From Campylobacterales bacterium (GTDB lineage Bacteria; Campylobacterota; Campylobacteria; Campylobacterales; Sulfurovaceae), in NCBI GenBank assembly GCA_016937075.1, contig JAFGWQ010000083.1:1-7569 (forward strand): a DNA stretch of 7,569 nucleotides, written 5' to 3'. The notes under the pieces were generated by a model, which made no database searches, was not told the origin of the DNA, and saw only the letters and a program-made list of their open reading frames with translations. Position numbers and translations under genes: made by a program. Of this stretch, positions 1 through 6,477 are shown one piece after another (position 1 is the stretch's first letter; each line of letters starts with the position of its first letter).

Positions 1-77
1 GTATTTTCTAACGTTTCTCGAACAAATTGTTCGATCTCGTTAGTATTTTGTCTATAAATATCTATAAACTCTTTCAT
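1..77 (-). CDS. Partial CDS, N-terminus of an unidentified protein (last visible gene of the folD operon)
   Basis: Only the first 25 codons and two bases of the next are inside the window; the gene runs off the left edge. The visible peptide begins MKEFIDIYRQ and continues NTNEIEQFVRETLEN, a charged, probably helical stretch with no signal peptide or recognisable motif. The ATG at 77-75 has a good Shine-Dalgarno AGGAG (complement of 83-87) five bases upstream. An alternative in-frame ATG at 104-102 would add nine residues (MITPYKGAI) but has no ribosome binding site in front of it; an in-frame stop at 110-108 excludes anything longer. The gene lies 52 bases after apt, in the same direction. 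In H. pylori, as I recall, a membrane protein of the DedA type sits next to apt, so that is one candidate, but the visible residues neither support nor exclude it. Confidence 0.7.
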   Translation of the reverse strand, partial: MKEFIDIYRQNTNEIEQFVRETLEN

Positions 78-104
78 GATAGCTCCTTTATATGGAGTTA
101 TCAT
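76..104 (-). promoter_or_regulatory. Hairpin covering the ribosome binding site and start codon of the left-edge gene
   Basis: On the leftward transcript, ATGATAACTCC (complement of 94-104) can pair with GGAGCTATCAT (complement of 76-86) across a seven-base loop. Ten of eleven positions pair, with one A/C mismatch. The 3' arm contains GGAG of the Shine-Dalgarno and the AT of the start codon at 77. There is no run of T after the stem, so it does not look like an intrinsic terminator. The structure is seen directly; a role in controlling translation is inference. Confidence 0.5.
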
Positions 105-129
105 ACATCAATCAAGAAAAAAATGATGA

Positions 130-678
130 TTAAAATTTGAGCACGCTATAGATTGATTGATTTTCAAATTTCTCTTTTCCATTTAAAAATTCAAGCTCAA
201 TGATAAAGCATGTTTCTACACAATTAGCACCGACCTTGTCTATAAGTTCGTTGGCAGCTTTGGCTGTACCCCCGGTAGCTATAAGGTCATCTATGAGAAG
301 CACTTTGGCTCCTTTTGCTTCACCAAAAGCATCTATGTGTATCTCAACTTCATCAAAACCATACTCAAGAGAGTATTTTTGCGCTACGGTAGTATATGGA
401 AGCTTGTTTTTTTTGCGTACAGGTACAAAACCTACACCAAGTCTATCCGCTAATATACTCCCAAAGATAAATCCTCTGGCGTCTATTCCGGCTATATAAT
501 CAAGCTCATAGCCCAAATAACGATTTGTGAGATGATCCATAAGTATGTTTAGTGCCTCGGGAGAACCTAGCAGAGGCGTGATGTCTTTAAATATAATATC
601 AGGCTTTGGAAAATCAGGTATATCTCTGATGTGATCTAGCAAAATAGATCTTTCTTGCGCGGTTAACTCTTGACTCAT
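130..678 (-). CDS. apt: Adenine phosphoribosyltransferase
   Basis: Purine salvage enzyme of the cytoplasm: it joins adenine to PRPP, giving AMP and pyrophosphate. The 182-residue length is typical. Visible marks are the N-terminal FPKPDIIFKDITPLL block (residues 23-37), ARGF at 67-70, the VGFVPVRKKNKLP block (82-94) with the flexible catalytic loop after it, and the PRPP-binding motif VLLIDDLIATGGT at 126-138 with its paired aspartates and TGG turn. One departure is Asp27 where most Apt proteins have Gly in FPKPG. The ATG at 678 is supported by AAAGGAG (complement of 684-690), five bases upstream, inside the 14-base gap after rpiB. It belongs to the leftward folD-lepB-M50-rpiB-apt operon and has no promoter of its own that I can see. 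The TAA stop is at 132-130. Confidence 0.97.
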   Translation of the reverse strand: MSQELTAQERSILLDHIRDIPDFPKPDIIFKDITPLLGSPEALNILMDHLTNRYLGYELDYIAGIDARGFIFGSILADRLGVGFVPVRKKNKLPYTTVAQKYSLEYGFDEVEIHIDAFGEAKGAKVLLIDDLIATGGTAKAANELIDKVGANCVETCFIIELEFLNGKEKFENQSIYSVLKF

Positions 679-692
679 GTATACTCCTTTGG

Positions 693-1145
693 TTATTCTA
701 CTCTTCCGAAAGAGCAGCTGCCTTCTATTTTGTTGACTCTGTCTTCGTGTCTTCCGCCTTCAAATGATGTAGTGCAAAAGGCATCAAGCATACTTTCTAT
801 GACTCCTTTGCCCACGACTCTTTCGCCAAAACAGAGAATGTTGGCATCATTATGGGCTCTTGACATACTTGCAGTGTATGCATCATGGCACAATGCTGCT
901 CGTATGCCTTTGATTTTATTGGCTGACACAGAAATACCGATACCCGTACCGCATATCAATATACCAAAACTTCCATTATCACTAATAACTGAATTGGCAC
1001 ATTTTTTGGCAAAATCAGGATAATCAACCCTAGCATCGCTATCTGGCCCCAGATCTACCACATCATGGCCTTTGTTTACTAGATGGTCAATGACAAAAGA
1101 TTTGAGTGCAAAGCCAGCGTGATCTGTTGCAATATAGAATTTCAT
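693..1145 (-). CDS. rpiB: Ribose-5-phosphate isomerase B (LacAB/RpiB family)
   Basis: Interconverts ribose 5-phosphate and ribulose 5-phosphate in the non-oxidative pentose phosphate pathway, supplying the ribose that PRPP-using enzymes such as the neighbouring Apt depend on. At 150 residues it matches the family. Visible residues are Asp8-His9 in the ATDHAG opening, the DYPD motif at 41-44, the catalytic Cys65 in GILICGTGIGIS, the His98 base in SRAHND, Arg109 in FGERVVG, and the phosphate-binding GGRHEDRV segment (Arg132, Arg136). The last ten residues (EGSCSFGRVE) are not conserved in my recollection. ATG at 1145 has AAGGAA (complement of 1151-1156) five bases upstream; the gap from the M50 gene is 12 bases and to apt 14 bases, so it is surely co-transcribed. 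The RpiB form rather than RpiA fits Campylobacterota. Confidence 0.97.
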   Translation of the reverse strand: MKFYIATDHAGFALKSFVIDHLVNKGHDVVDLGPDSDARVDYPDFAKKCANSVISDNGSFGILICGTGIGISVSANKIKGIRAALCHDAYTASMSRAHNDANILCFGERVVGKGVIESMLDAFCTTSFEGGRHEDRVNKIEGSCSFGRVE

Positions 1146-1157
1146 TTATATTCCTTG

Positions 1158-1805
1158 TTATAAAATTTGAGCTAAAAGCCATAGTAATGGTTTGAACAAA
1201 TATGAAGCAGCACCAGAAGCTATAATTGCAATTAGTATAAACATTCCGTATGGATAGATTTTGTCCATCCATGCCACAAATCCGTACCACTTTTTGCCCA
1301 TTGCAAAATATCTAAGTGCCTGCGAGCCGTCCAGTGGTGGAATAGGCCAAAGATTGAAAAAGCCAAGCGCTGCATTTATTATAATGCTTTGTACGATAAA
1401 AATAGATACAAAGATGCCCAGCAAGCTAGAAGGCTCTCCCATTATAGAATAGATAAAAGCAAATATGGTCATCAATGTAAAATTATAGCTAATGCCGGCT
1501 AATGCTACTCCTATAGCGCCATTGGTGCCACGATTGGCAATGACTGTGTGCATATTTACAGGTACCGGTTTCGCCCAACCAAACAAAAATGGCGAGCCGA
1601 CTACAAATAAAAATCCAGGTAAAACGACAGAGCCGATCGGGTCTATGTGTTTAATGGGATTTATGCTCAACCTTCCTAGGCTTTTGGCCGTACTATCGCC
1701 AAAGCGATATGCAGTCCATCCATGCATGATCTCGTGACCTATGATAGCCAATAAAAGGGCTAGTATGATAGCTATGATCTTGACTATTTCTAATTCTAAT
1801 GTCAT
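1158..1805 (-). CDS. Membrane-embedded zinc metalloprotease, M50 (site-2 protease) family
   Basis: A 215-residue polytopic inner-membrane protein. The zinc motif HEIMH (His24, Glu25, His28) lies at the end of the first hydrophobic helix (about 8-29). The third ligand is expected at Asp159 in the NLWPIPPLDGSQ segment, the NxxPxPPLDG signature of compact M50 peptidases. FGWAKPVPV (75-83) is also typical. Further hydrophobic stretches lie at about 58-75, 97-122, 128-150 and 186-205. No PDZ domain is present, so it belongs to the small SREBP/YwhC-like branch rather than the RseP type. The segment often written AGPxxN reads AGISYN here (103-108). The ATG overlaps the lepB stop by four bases (ATGA) and has only a weak purine-rich sequence upstream, which suggests translational coupling. 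Its substrate is not predictable from sequence. Confidence 0.93.
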   Translation of the reverse strand: MTLELEIVKIIAIILALLLAIIGHEIMHGWTAYRFGDSTAKSLGRLSINPIKHIDPIGSVVLPGFLFVVGSPFLFGWAKPVPVNMHTVIANRGTNGAIGVALAGISYNFTLMTIFAFIYSIMGEPSSLLGIFVSIFIVQSIIINAALGFFNLWPIPPLDGSQALRYFAMGKKWYGFVAWMDKIYPYGMFILIAIIASGAASYLFKPLLWLLAQIL

Positions 1806-2758
1806 TCTGTAGGTATCTCTTTTTCAATCGATTCGATAAATTGTCCTATGCGATTCCATCTGATCTTGAAGCGTTCTTTTTCCCACATGGCAGCACACTC
1901 AGGAGAATTGATATCTATGTTGCCGCATACTCTTTTTAAGGCAGCATGATCTTTGCCATTCTCTTCGTTTAGAATGCTTTCATAGCTACGATGTTCTATG
2001 CTAAAATAGATCAGCCACGGTTTCCCGACTATAAGACTATATGGCACAGGCCCCCAAAATCTGCTGTCGTTAGAATTTTCACGATTGTCACCTATCATGT
2101 AATAGTTGTCTTTGGGTACTTTTCTATATAACGCATTTACTTCTGTATCGTTAAGATTATAGACAGGTGCATCTATGCCTTCTACCAAAACAGGCCTCAT
2201 ATCCATTCTCTCTGACATTTGCAGAAGCAATTCAAATACAGGATACTCCATCTCAGGGGTATAATTGATACCGGGGTATATATCTTTATACGGGTCTTTT
2301 ACCCATAATTTTTCATTGATAGTGACTATCTGTTCGGGTTTATAATTTTGCTTGATATATTCATCACCTTCATGAGGACGTAGATAAAGTTCTCTATCAA
2401 CATATATAAGCTCATCTTCGCCTACAGCCACACATCTTTTGACAAAATGGACTTTTGGAGTTTGAGGATTGCGGAATATGACAACTTCGCCTCTTTTTGG
2501 ACCATCGCCTGTGATGAGGTGCCCGTTTTTATTAAAGTCAGGCAGCAATGGAACTTCTAGCCATGGCAGGTGGGGAATTGGCACACCATAACTATATTTT
2601 TTAGCAAACAGGAAATCACCGATTAGAAGTGTTCTTTTCATCGAACCGCTTGGTATCACAAAAGATTGTGCTACAAAAAATATAAGAAACAGTACGATAA
2701 TTACCGTACCTGTCCATGTGCTTGAAAATTTATAAAATGAACTAAATAGTTTTTTCAT
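1802..2758 (-). CDS. lepB: Signal peptidase I (leader peptidase)
   Basis: Serine-lysine endopeptidase that removes signal peptides from exported proteins at the outer face of the inner membrane; its clients would include the cytochrome encoded to its right. A single N-terminal transmembrane segment (about 17-34) leads into the IPSGSM motif with nucleophile Ser39. The general base is Lys107 in HFVKRCVAVGED, and the GDNRENSNDSRFWGPVP box lies at 223-239. RGEVVIFRNP (89-98) is the preceding conserved strand. The protein has 318 residues, with a non-catalytic insertion at about 130-210 and a charged C-terminal tail after about 255 (ending EKEIPTE) that ordinary short SPases lack; similar length is normal in this phylum as I recall. 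The ATG overlaps the folD stop (ATGA, 2755-2758) and the TGA overlaps the next gene's ATG, so it is translationally linked on both sides. Confidence 0.97.
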   Translation of the reverse strand: MKKLFSSFYKFSSTWTGTVIIVLFLIFFVAQSFVIPSGSMKRTLLIGDFLFAKKYSYGVPIPHLPWLEVPLLPDFNKNGHLITGDGPKRGEVVIFRNPQTPKVHFVKRCVAVGEDELIYVDRELYLRPHEGDEYIKQNYKPEQIVTINEKLWVKDPYKDIYPGINYTPEMEYPVFELLLQMSERMDMRPVLVEGIDAPVYNLNDTEVNALYRKVPKDNYYMIGDNRENSNDSRFWGPVPYSLIVGKPWLIYFSIEHRSYESILNEENGKDHAALKRVCGNIDINSPECAAMWEKERFKIRWNRIGQFIESIEKEIPTE

Positions 2759-3609
2759 ACGATTTCTCTTTGTGCAGCAGCGTCAAGTGTATTTGATAGC
2801 AGCATAGCAATAGTCATGGGACCCACGCCGCCAGGTACAGGTGTAATGTATGAGCATAGCGGGGCAACCTCAGCAAAGTCTACATCTCCTACGATAGAAC
2901 CGTCTTCTAGTTTATTTATACCTATATCTATGACTATCGCCCCATCTTTGACCATATCTTTTTTGATAAGTTTAGGTACACCCGTACCTACTATGACAAT
3001 GTCTGCTTTGCGTGTATGAGAAGCTAGATCTTTTGTAAAAATATGAGTAACCGTGACGGTTGCATTAGCATTGATGAGTAGATTTGCCATCGGTTTGCCT
3101 ACTATATTGCTAGCACCTACCACACAAACATCTTTGCCTTTGAGATCTATGTTGTACTCTTCGAACATCTTCATTACGCCAAGCGGAGTGCACGCTACGA
3201 AACTATCAAGCCCTGATACTAAACGTCCTACATTGTATGGATGAAATCCATCTACATCTTTACGTGGATTTATAACTTCCAAGATCTGATTGGTATCGAT
3301 ATGTTTAGGAAGCGGAAGCTGAACTAATATACCGTCTATGTGCGGATTTTGATTCATCATATTGATAGTAGCTAATATCTCTTCTTGCGTAATGGTAGAT
3401 GGCATTTCGTGAACTATGCTATAAAAACCGACTTCCTTACAGGCTTTAGCTTTCATTTTTACATAAGCATGGCTAGCAGGATTATCCCCTACCAATACGA
3501 CTGCAAGTCCAGGGATAATGTTTTTTTCTTCTTTGAGCTTCGATACTTTTGAAGCTATCTGGGTATGTATTTTGTTTGCTAGTGCTTTTCCGTCAATGAG
3601 TTGCATCAT
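2755..3609 (-). CDS. folD: Bifunctional methylenetetrahydrofolate dehydrogenase / methenyltetrahydrofolate cyclohydrolase
   Basis: Cytosolic enzyme that converts 5,10-methylene-THF through methenyl-THF to 10-formyl-THF using NADP, feeding purine and formyl-Met synthesis. The 284 residues carry the complete family pattern: ASHAYVKMK with Tyr49 and catalytic Lys53, QLPLP at 97-101, DVDGF at 118-122, the dinucleotide-binding VVGASNIVGKP (163-173), and the folate-side PVPGGVGPMT (257-266). It is the first gene of the leftward operon. Two adjacent ATG codons (3609 and 3606) compete; the only ribosome-binding sequence is a modest AGAGAG (complement of 3611-3616), which sits too close to the first ATG, so translation may really begin at the second, giving MQLIDGK. 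The promoter is the TATAAT at 3638-3633 with a leader of about 20 bases. Confidence 0.97.
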   Translation of the reverse strand: MMQLIDGKALANKIHTQIASKVSKLKEEKNIIPGLAVVLVGDNPASHAYVKMKAKACKEVGFYSIVHEMPSTITQEEILATINMMNQNPHIDGILVQLPLPKHIDTNQILEVINPRKDVDGFHPYNVGRLVSGLDSFVACTPLGVMKMFEEYNIDLKGKDVCVVGASNIVGKPMANLLINANATVTVTHIFTKDLASHTRKADIVIVGTGVPKLIKKDMVKDGAIVIDIGINKLEDGSIVGDVDFAEVAPLCSYITPVPGGVGPMTIAMLLSNTLDAAAQREIV

Positions 3610-3626
3610 ACTCTCTTTACATTGTT

Positions 3627-3644
3627 TTTGATATTATATCGAAA
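3627..3644. promoter_or_regulatory. Divergent promoter region for folD operon and cytochrome c gene
   Basis: The 48 bases between folD and the cytochrome gene hold a near-palindrome TTTGATATTATATCGAAA. Read leftward it contains a perfect -10 hexamer TATAAT (complement of 3633-3638), placing the folD transcript start near 3626. Read rightward it contains TATTAT (3632-3637) preceded by TGA, an extended -10, placing the cytochrome transcript start near 3645. No convincing -35 box is seen on either side, which is usual for vegetative promoters of Campylobacterota. The two -10 boxes occupy the same bases, so the two polymerases would compete. Confidence 0.6.
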
Positions 3645-3651
3645 TTTGTTT

Positions 3652-3656
3652 AGGAG
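3652..3656 (+). promoter_or_regulatory. Ribosome binding site that decides the cytochrome start
   Basis: AGGAG here lies one base before the ATG at 3658, which is too close, but seven bases before the in-frame TTG at 3664, which is ideal. It therefore argues for initiation at TTG and against both the ATG at 3658 and the upstream ATG at 3601 that overlaps folD. Confidence 0.65.
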
Positions 3657-3663
3657 AATGGAA

Positions 3664-4017
3664 TTGATAAAATGGCAACTGTTTTTGATCCCTCTGTTTT
3701 TGACAGCGCAGGAAGATTTCATGTCAACTTACGAATACGGAGAAATGCTTTATAACAACCCTAGGGGCATTAGCTGTGCCAAATGTCACGGCAAAAATGG
3801 CGAGGGTGCTTTTATCGGCCAATATTATAAAAAAGATAAAAAAACCCAAAAGGATATCCTAGTAGAAATACATAGTCCAAATATCAATACCAAAAGTTTG
3901 CAAACTATCATTGCCAGTATCAGCAAAACCCATGATGTTATGCCTACATACTCTCTCACTCCCCAAGAGGCAAAAGCTATCTATGAATATCTCCAAAAAA
4001 AGAGAGATGACAGATAA
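3664..4017 (+). CDS. Small periplasmic monoheme c-type cytochrome
   Basis: Electron carrier exported through Sec and matured in the periplasm by covalent heme attachment. From the TTG start the protein has 117 residues: a short signal peptide (IKWQLFLIPLFLTA, likely cut after Ala15), then a YEYGEMLYNNPRGISCAKCHG segment with the single CAKCH heme motif (Cys38, Cys41, His42). Met93 in HDVMPTYSLT is the probable distal ligand, and the closing helix LTPQEAKAIYEYLQKK is the usual cytochrome c C-terminal helix. ATG alternatives at 3658 and 3601 are in frame, but ribosome-binding spacing favours TTG, and the 3601 start would overlap folD and disrupt the signal peptide. It stands alone, diverging from folD and ending one base from the end of nadE. 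Its redox partner cannot be told from context; a soluble donor to a terminal oxidase or a sulfur or nitrogen enzyme would all fit. Confidence 0.9.
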   Translation: MIKWQLFLIPLFLTAQEDFMSTYEYGEMLYNNPRGISCAKCHGKNGEGAFIGQYYKKDKKTQKDILVEIHSPNINTKSLQTIIASISKTHDVMPTYSLTPQEAKAIYEYLQKKRDDR

Positions 4018-4018
4018 T

Positions 4019-5908
4019 TTACTCTAAATCCTCAAGCCATTCTTGTAAGTCGGCATCGCTTGGCATACGCCAATCAGCTCTCGGACTTAGGCTTATCATA
4101 CCTACTTTTGGACCATCTGGCATTGCATTGCGTTTGAATTGCTGAGTAAAAAATCTAGTCACAAACACTCTAAGCCACTTTTTGATAGTTTGAGTATCGT
4201 ATTTTCCATCATATGCATGAGTTGCCAAAAACAGTATCTTGCTAGGCTTTGCCCCGTATTTGAGCATATGGTACAAGAAAAAATCATGCAGTTCATAAGG
4301 ACCAATTAGCTTTTCTGTCTCTTGGGTGATGTTGTCATCGCGTGATGGTAAAAGCTCCGGAGATACAGGGGTATCTAGTATGTCTTGCAAGATATGCACG
4401 ATTTTTTTGTCATCTTGAAAATATTCGATGATGTACTTGATGAGAGTTTTGGGTATGCCGCTATTGAGTCCATACATACTCATATGGTCACCATTGTATG
4501 TATTCCATCCGAGGGCAATTTCGCTCATATCTCCTGTGCCAATGACGAGTCCGCCTTCTTTGTTGGCGATATTCATGAGCGTAGATGTGCGTATCCTTGC
4601 TTGTACGTTTTCATATGTTACGTCATGCTGGTCTTTGTCATGACCGATAGCTTCAAATTCTCCTAGGGCGATATCACCAACGGGTATCTCTCTTGGGCTT
4701 AAGTCCAGAGCTTCACACAACAATACGGCATTATTTTTTGTACGGCTTGTAGTGCCAAATCCAGGCATAGTTATAGCTATTATATCGTTCTTATCCCACT
4801 TCATTAGTTCAAAGGCGTGATTGACGGCTAATAGTGCCAGAGTAGAATCCAGCCCTCCCGATATGCCAATGACCGCTTTTTTTATACGTGCTCTTTGCAT
4901 ACGCCCTATAAGTCCATGACTAAGGATGTGGACTATTTCACTGCATCTTTCGTTTTTGAGCATAGGATTAGATGGCACAAAAGGATTTTGTTCAATAGCT
5001 CTTGAAAGTTTACTCGGCAGTGGAGGGGTAGTGCATTTGATGTTTCTAACGGCTGTTCTTGGCCTATCCCCAAAAGATGATTCGCTTAGTCTGAGCCATG
5101 ATAGTTTTTGCAAGTCAACTTCGGCAGATATGAGCTGATTTTGCATTGCAAATCTCTGGGTTCTTGCCAGCAGGGAGCCATACTCGGCTATCATGCCATC
5201 CCCTCCAAACACCGTATCACCTGTAGATTCACCAACACCGCTCGAAGAATATGCATAAGCACACATGGCTCTAGCGCTTTGTGTTTCAACCAAGCTTTGG
5301 CGATATGACGATTTGCCTATAAGCTCATTACTAGCAGAGGGATTGAGTATGAGTGTCGCACCATTTGTGGCCATTTGATTGCTAGGAGGCGATACGGCCC
5401 ACAGATCTTCGCATATCTCTATCCCAAAGCATAGATCATTATCATCTCTAAAGAGCAGATCCACCCCAAATGGTACTTCTTGTCCGCATAATTCTATAGA
5501 ATGACCGATGCACTCTTTGCCGCTAACAAAATGGCGTTTTTCATAAAATTCTTTTTTATTTGGCAAGTATGTTTTTGGCACAACCCCTAGTATTTTGCCT
5601 TGCTGTAAAACAACAGCGCCATTATATAAACGATTGGCATCCAATATGGCCATACCGATCACAATTATAGTGGTACTGTTTTTGGTAGATTCTAGAATGG
5701 ATCGCAATGCATCTGTTTGATTGTCATATAGATTTTGATTGAAAAAGAGGTCACCCACACTGTATCCGGTGAGACAAAGCTCCGGAAACAGCATAATGCT
5801 AGAATCCGGTGACTTAGAGACAAGATCTATGATATTTTGTGCATTTTTGGCTGTATTTGCCAAAAATAGTTCCGGTACCGCAACTGATATACGATAAAAT
5901 CCATACAT
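4019..5908 (-). CDS. nadE: Glutamine-dependent NAD+ synthetase (two-domain form)
   Basis: Final step of NAD synthesis: amidates deamido-NAD+ using ATP, with ammonia released from glutamine by its own N-terminal domain. Residues 1 to about 290 form a nitrilase-fold glutaminase with the Glu43 (FPELCLTGYS), Lys112 (VVPKTYLPNKKEFYEKR) and Cys166 (IEICEDLW) triad. Residues about 320-629 form the synthetase with the ATP-pyrophosphatase loop SGGLDST (350-356), MPGFGTTSRT (381-390), GTGDMSEIALGW (457-468) and the GIPKTLIKYI segment. The length of 629 and these segments resemble the Mycobacterium tuberculosis enzyme rather than the roughly 250-residue ammonia-dependent NadE of Helicobacter and Campylobacter. 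The start at 5908 has a full AAGGAGG (complement of 5913-5919) four bases upstream, in the 19-base gap after the cyclophilin gene, so the two are co-transcribed. All catalytic residues are present. Confidence 0.97.
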   Translation of the reverse strand: MYGFYRISVAVPELFLANTAKNAQNIIDLVSKSPDSSIMLFPELCLTGYSVGDLFFNQNLYDNQTDALRSILESTKNSTTIIVIGMAILDANRLYNGAVVLQQGKILGVVPKTYLPNKKEFYEKRHFVSGKECIGHSIELCGQEVPFGVDLLFRDDNDLCFGIEICEDLWAVSPPSNQMATNGATLILNPSASNELIGKSSYRQSLVETQSARAMCAYAYSSSGVGESTGDTVFGGDGMIAEYGSLLARTQRFAMQNQLISAEVDLQKLSWLRLSESSFGDRPRTAVRNIKCTTPPLPSKLSRAIEQNPFVPSNPMLKNERCSEIVHILSHGLIGRMQRARIKKAVIGISGGLDSTLALLAVNHAFELMKWDKNDIIAITMPGFGTTSRTKNNAVLLCEALDLSPREIPVGDIALGEFEAIGHDKDQHDVTYENVQARIRTSTLMNIANKEGGLVIGTGDMSEIALGWNTYNGDHMSMYGLNSGIPKTLIKYIIEYFQDDKKIVHILQDILDTPVSPELLPSRDDNITQETEKLIGPYELHDFFLYHMLKYGAKPSKILFLATHAYDGKYDTQTIKKWLRVFVTRFFTQQFKRNAMPDGPKVGMISLSPRADWRMPSDADLQEWLEDLE

Positions 5909-5927
5909 CGTGCCTCCTTGAATTTAA

Positions 5928-6455
5928 TTATGAACGCGTAGCAAAAATCTCTATTGATTCAATTATATCATTTTGTGCGATGCTGTCAAGAGTCATGAAG
6001 CTCTCTACATCTTCTTCTTCGATACCGCCGAAAACAGTGTGTACGCCATCAAGATGAGGTGTAGGTACAAAAGTGATAAAAAACTGGCTGCCGCCTGTGT
6101 TGCGTCCTGCGTGCGCCATGGATAGTGCACCTCTGTTGTGACGGTGTTTGGCCGTGTCTGTTTCGCACTCTATAGCCCAACCAGGCCCGCCTGTGCCTGC
6201 CATTCTCGGGTTACCGGAAGGTCCTGAATGCGGGCATCCGCCTTGTGCCATGAAACCTGCTATTACACGGTGAAATTTGAGATTATCATAATATCCATCT
6301 TCAGCCAAATGGGCAAAGTTCGCTACAGTATTTGGAGTTTCATCAGGGTATAGTTTGACCCACATCACACCTTTGTTTGTAGTGATCTTGGCATATTGAA
6401 GAGTAGAGAGCTCATCTGTCGTTAAATCATAAACTTTCATTTTTTTACCGAACAT
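5928..6455 (-). CDS. Cyclophilin-type peptidyl-prolyl cis-trans isomerase
   Basis: Catalyses proline isomerisation during protein folding. The 175-residue protein shows the cyclophilin core: FHRVIAGFMAQGG (61-73) with catalytic Arg63 and Gln71, the GALSMAHAGRNTGGSQFFIT stretch with Phe125, and HLDGVHTVFG (134-143). The tryptophan found in many eukaryotic cyclophilins is His134 here, as in many bacterial members. There is no signal peptide, so the protein should be cytoplasmic. The ATG at 6455 has AAGGA (complement of 6465-6469) nine bases upstream; an internal ATG five codons later is possible but has only an A-run before it. It is the first gene of the operon with nadE, 19 bases upstream of it. 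The symbol could be ppiA or ppiB, which the sequence does not settle. A functional tie to NAD synthesis is not evident. Confidence 0.95.
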   Translation of the reverse strand: MFGKKMKVYDLTTDELSTLQYAKITTNKGVMWVKLYPDETPNTVANFAHLAEDGYYDNLKFHRVIAGFMAQGGCPHSGPSGNPRMAGTGGPGWAIECETDTAKHRHNRGALSMAHAGRNTGGSQFFITFVPTPHLDGVHTVFGGIEEEDVESFMTLDSIAQNDIIESIEIFATRS

Positions 6456-6477
6456 GGGTTTTTATCCTTTAGTCAAA

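Noticed and set aside
112..128. Seven-base T-run on the leftward strand just after apt as a Rho-independent terminator
   Set aside because: No GC-rich stem directly precedes the run; the only nearby stem lies after it and lacks a T tail.
200..499. A 99-residue open frame on the + strand antisense to apt
   Set aside because: It is a shadow of the apt coding frame; no Shine-Dalgarno and no recognisable motif.
670..1023. A 117-residue open frame on the + strand antisense to rpiB
   Set aside because: It lies entirely across the highly conserved rpiB frame and apt start, has no ribosome binding site, and its composition is that of a mirrored coding frame.
1087..1290. A 67-residue leftward open frame spanning the M50 gene end and rpiB start
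   Set aside because: It overlaps two well-supported genes in another frame, and its product (rich in Cys, Asn and Ile) looks like an out-of-frame translation.
4060..4073. Hairpin TTGGC-ATAC-GCCAA downstream of the cytochrome gene as a terminator
   Set aside because: It is only five base pairs, lies within the nadE coding region about 40 bases past the cytochrome stop, and has no following T-run.
4385..4666. Two overlapping open frames on the + strand antisense to the nadE synthetase domain
   Set aside because: Both are opposite the conserved ATP-binding and substrate-binding region of nadE and have no initiation signals.
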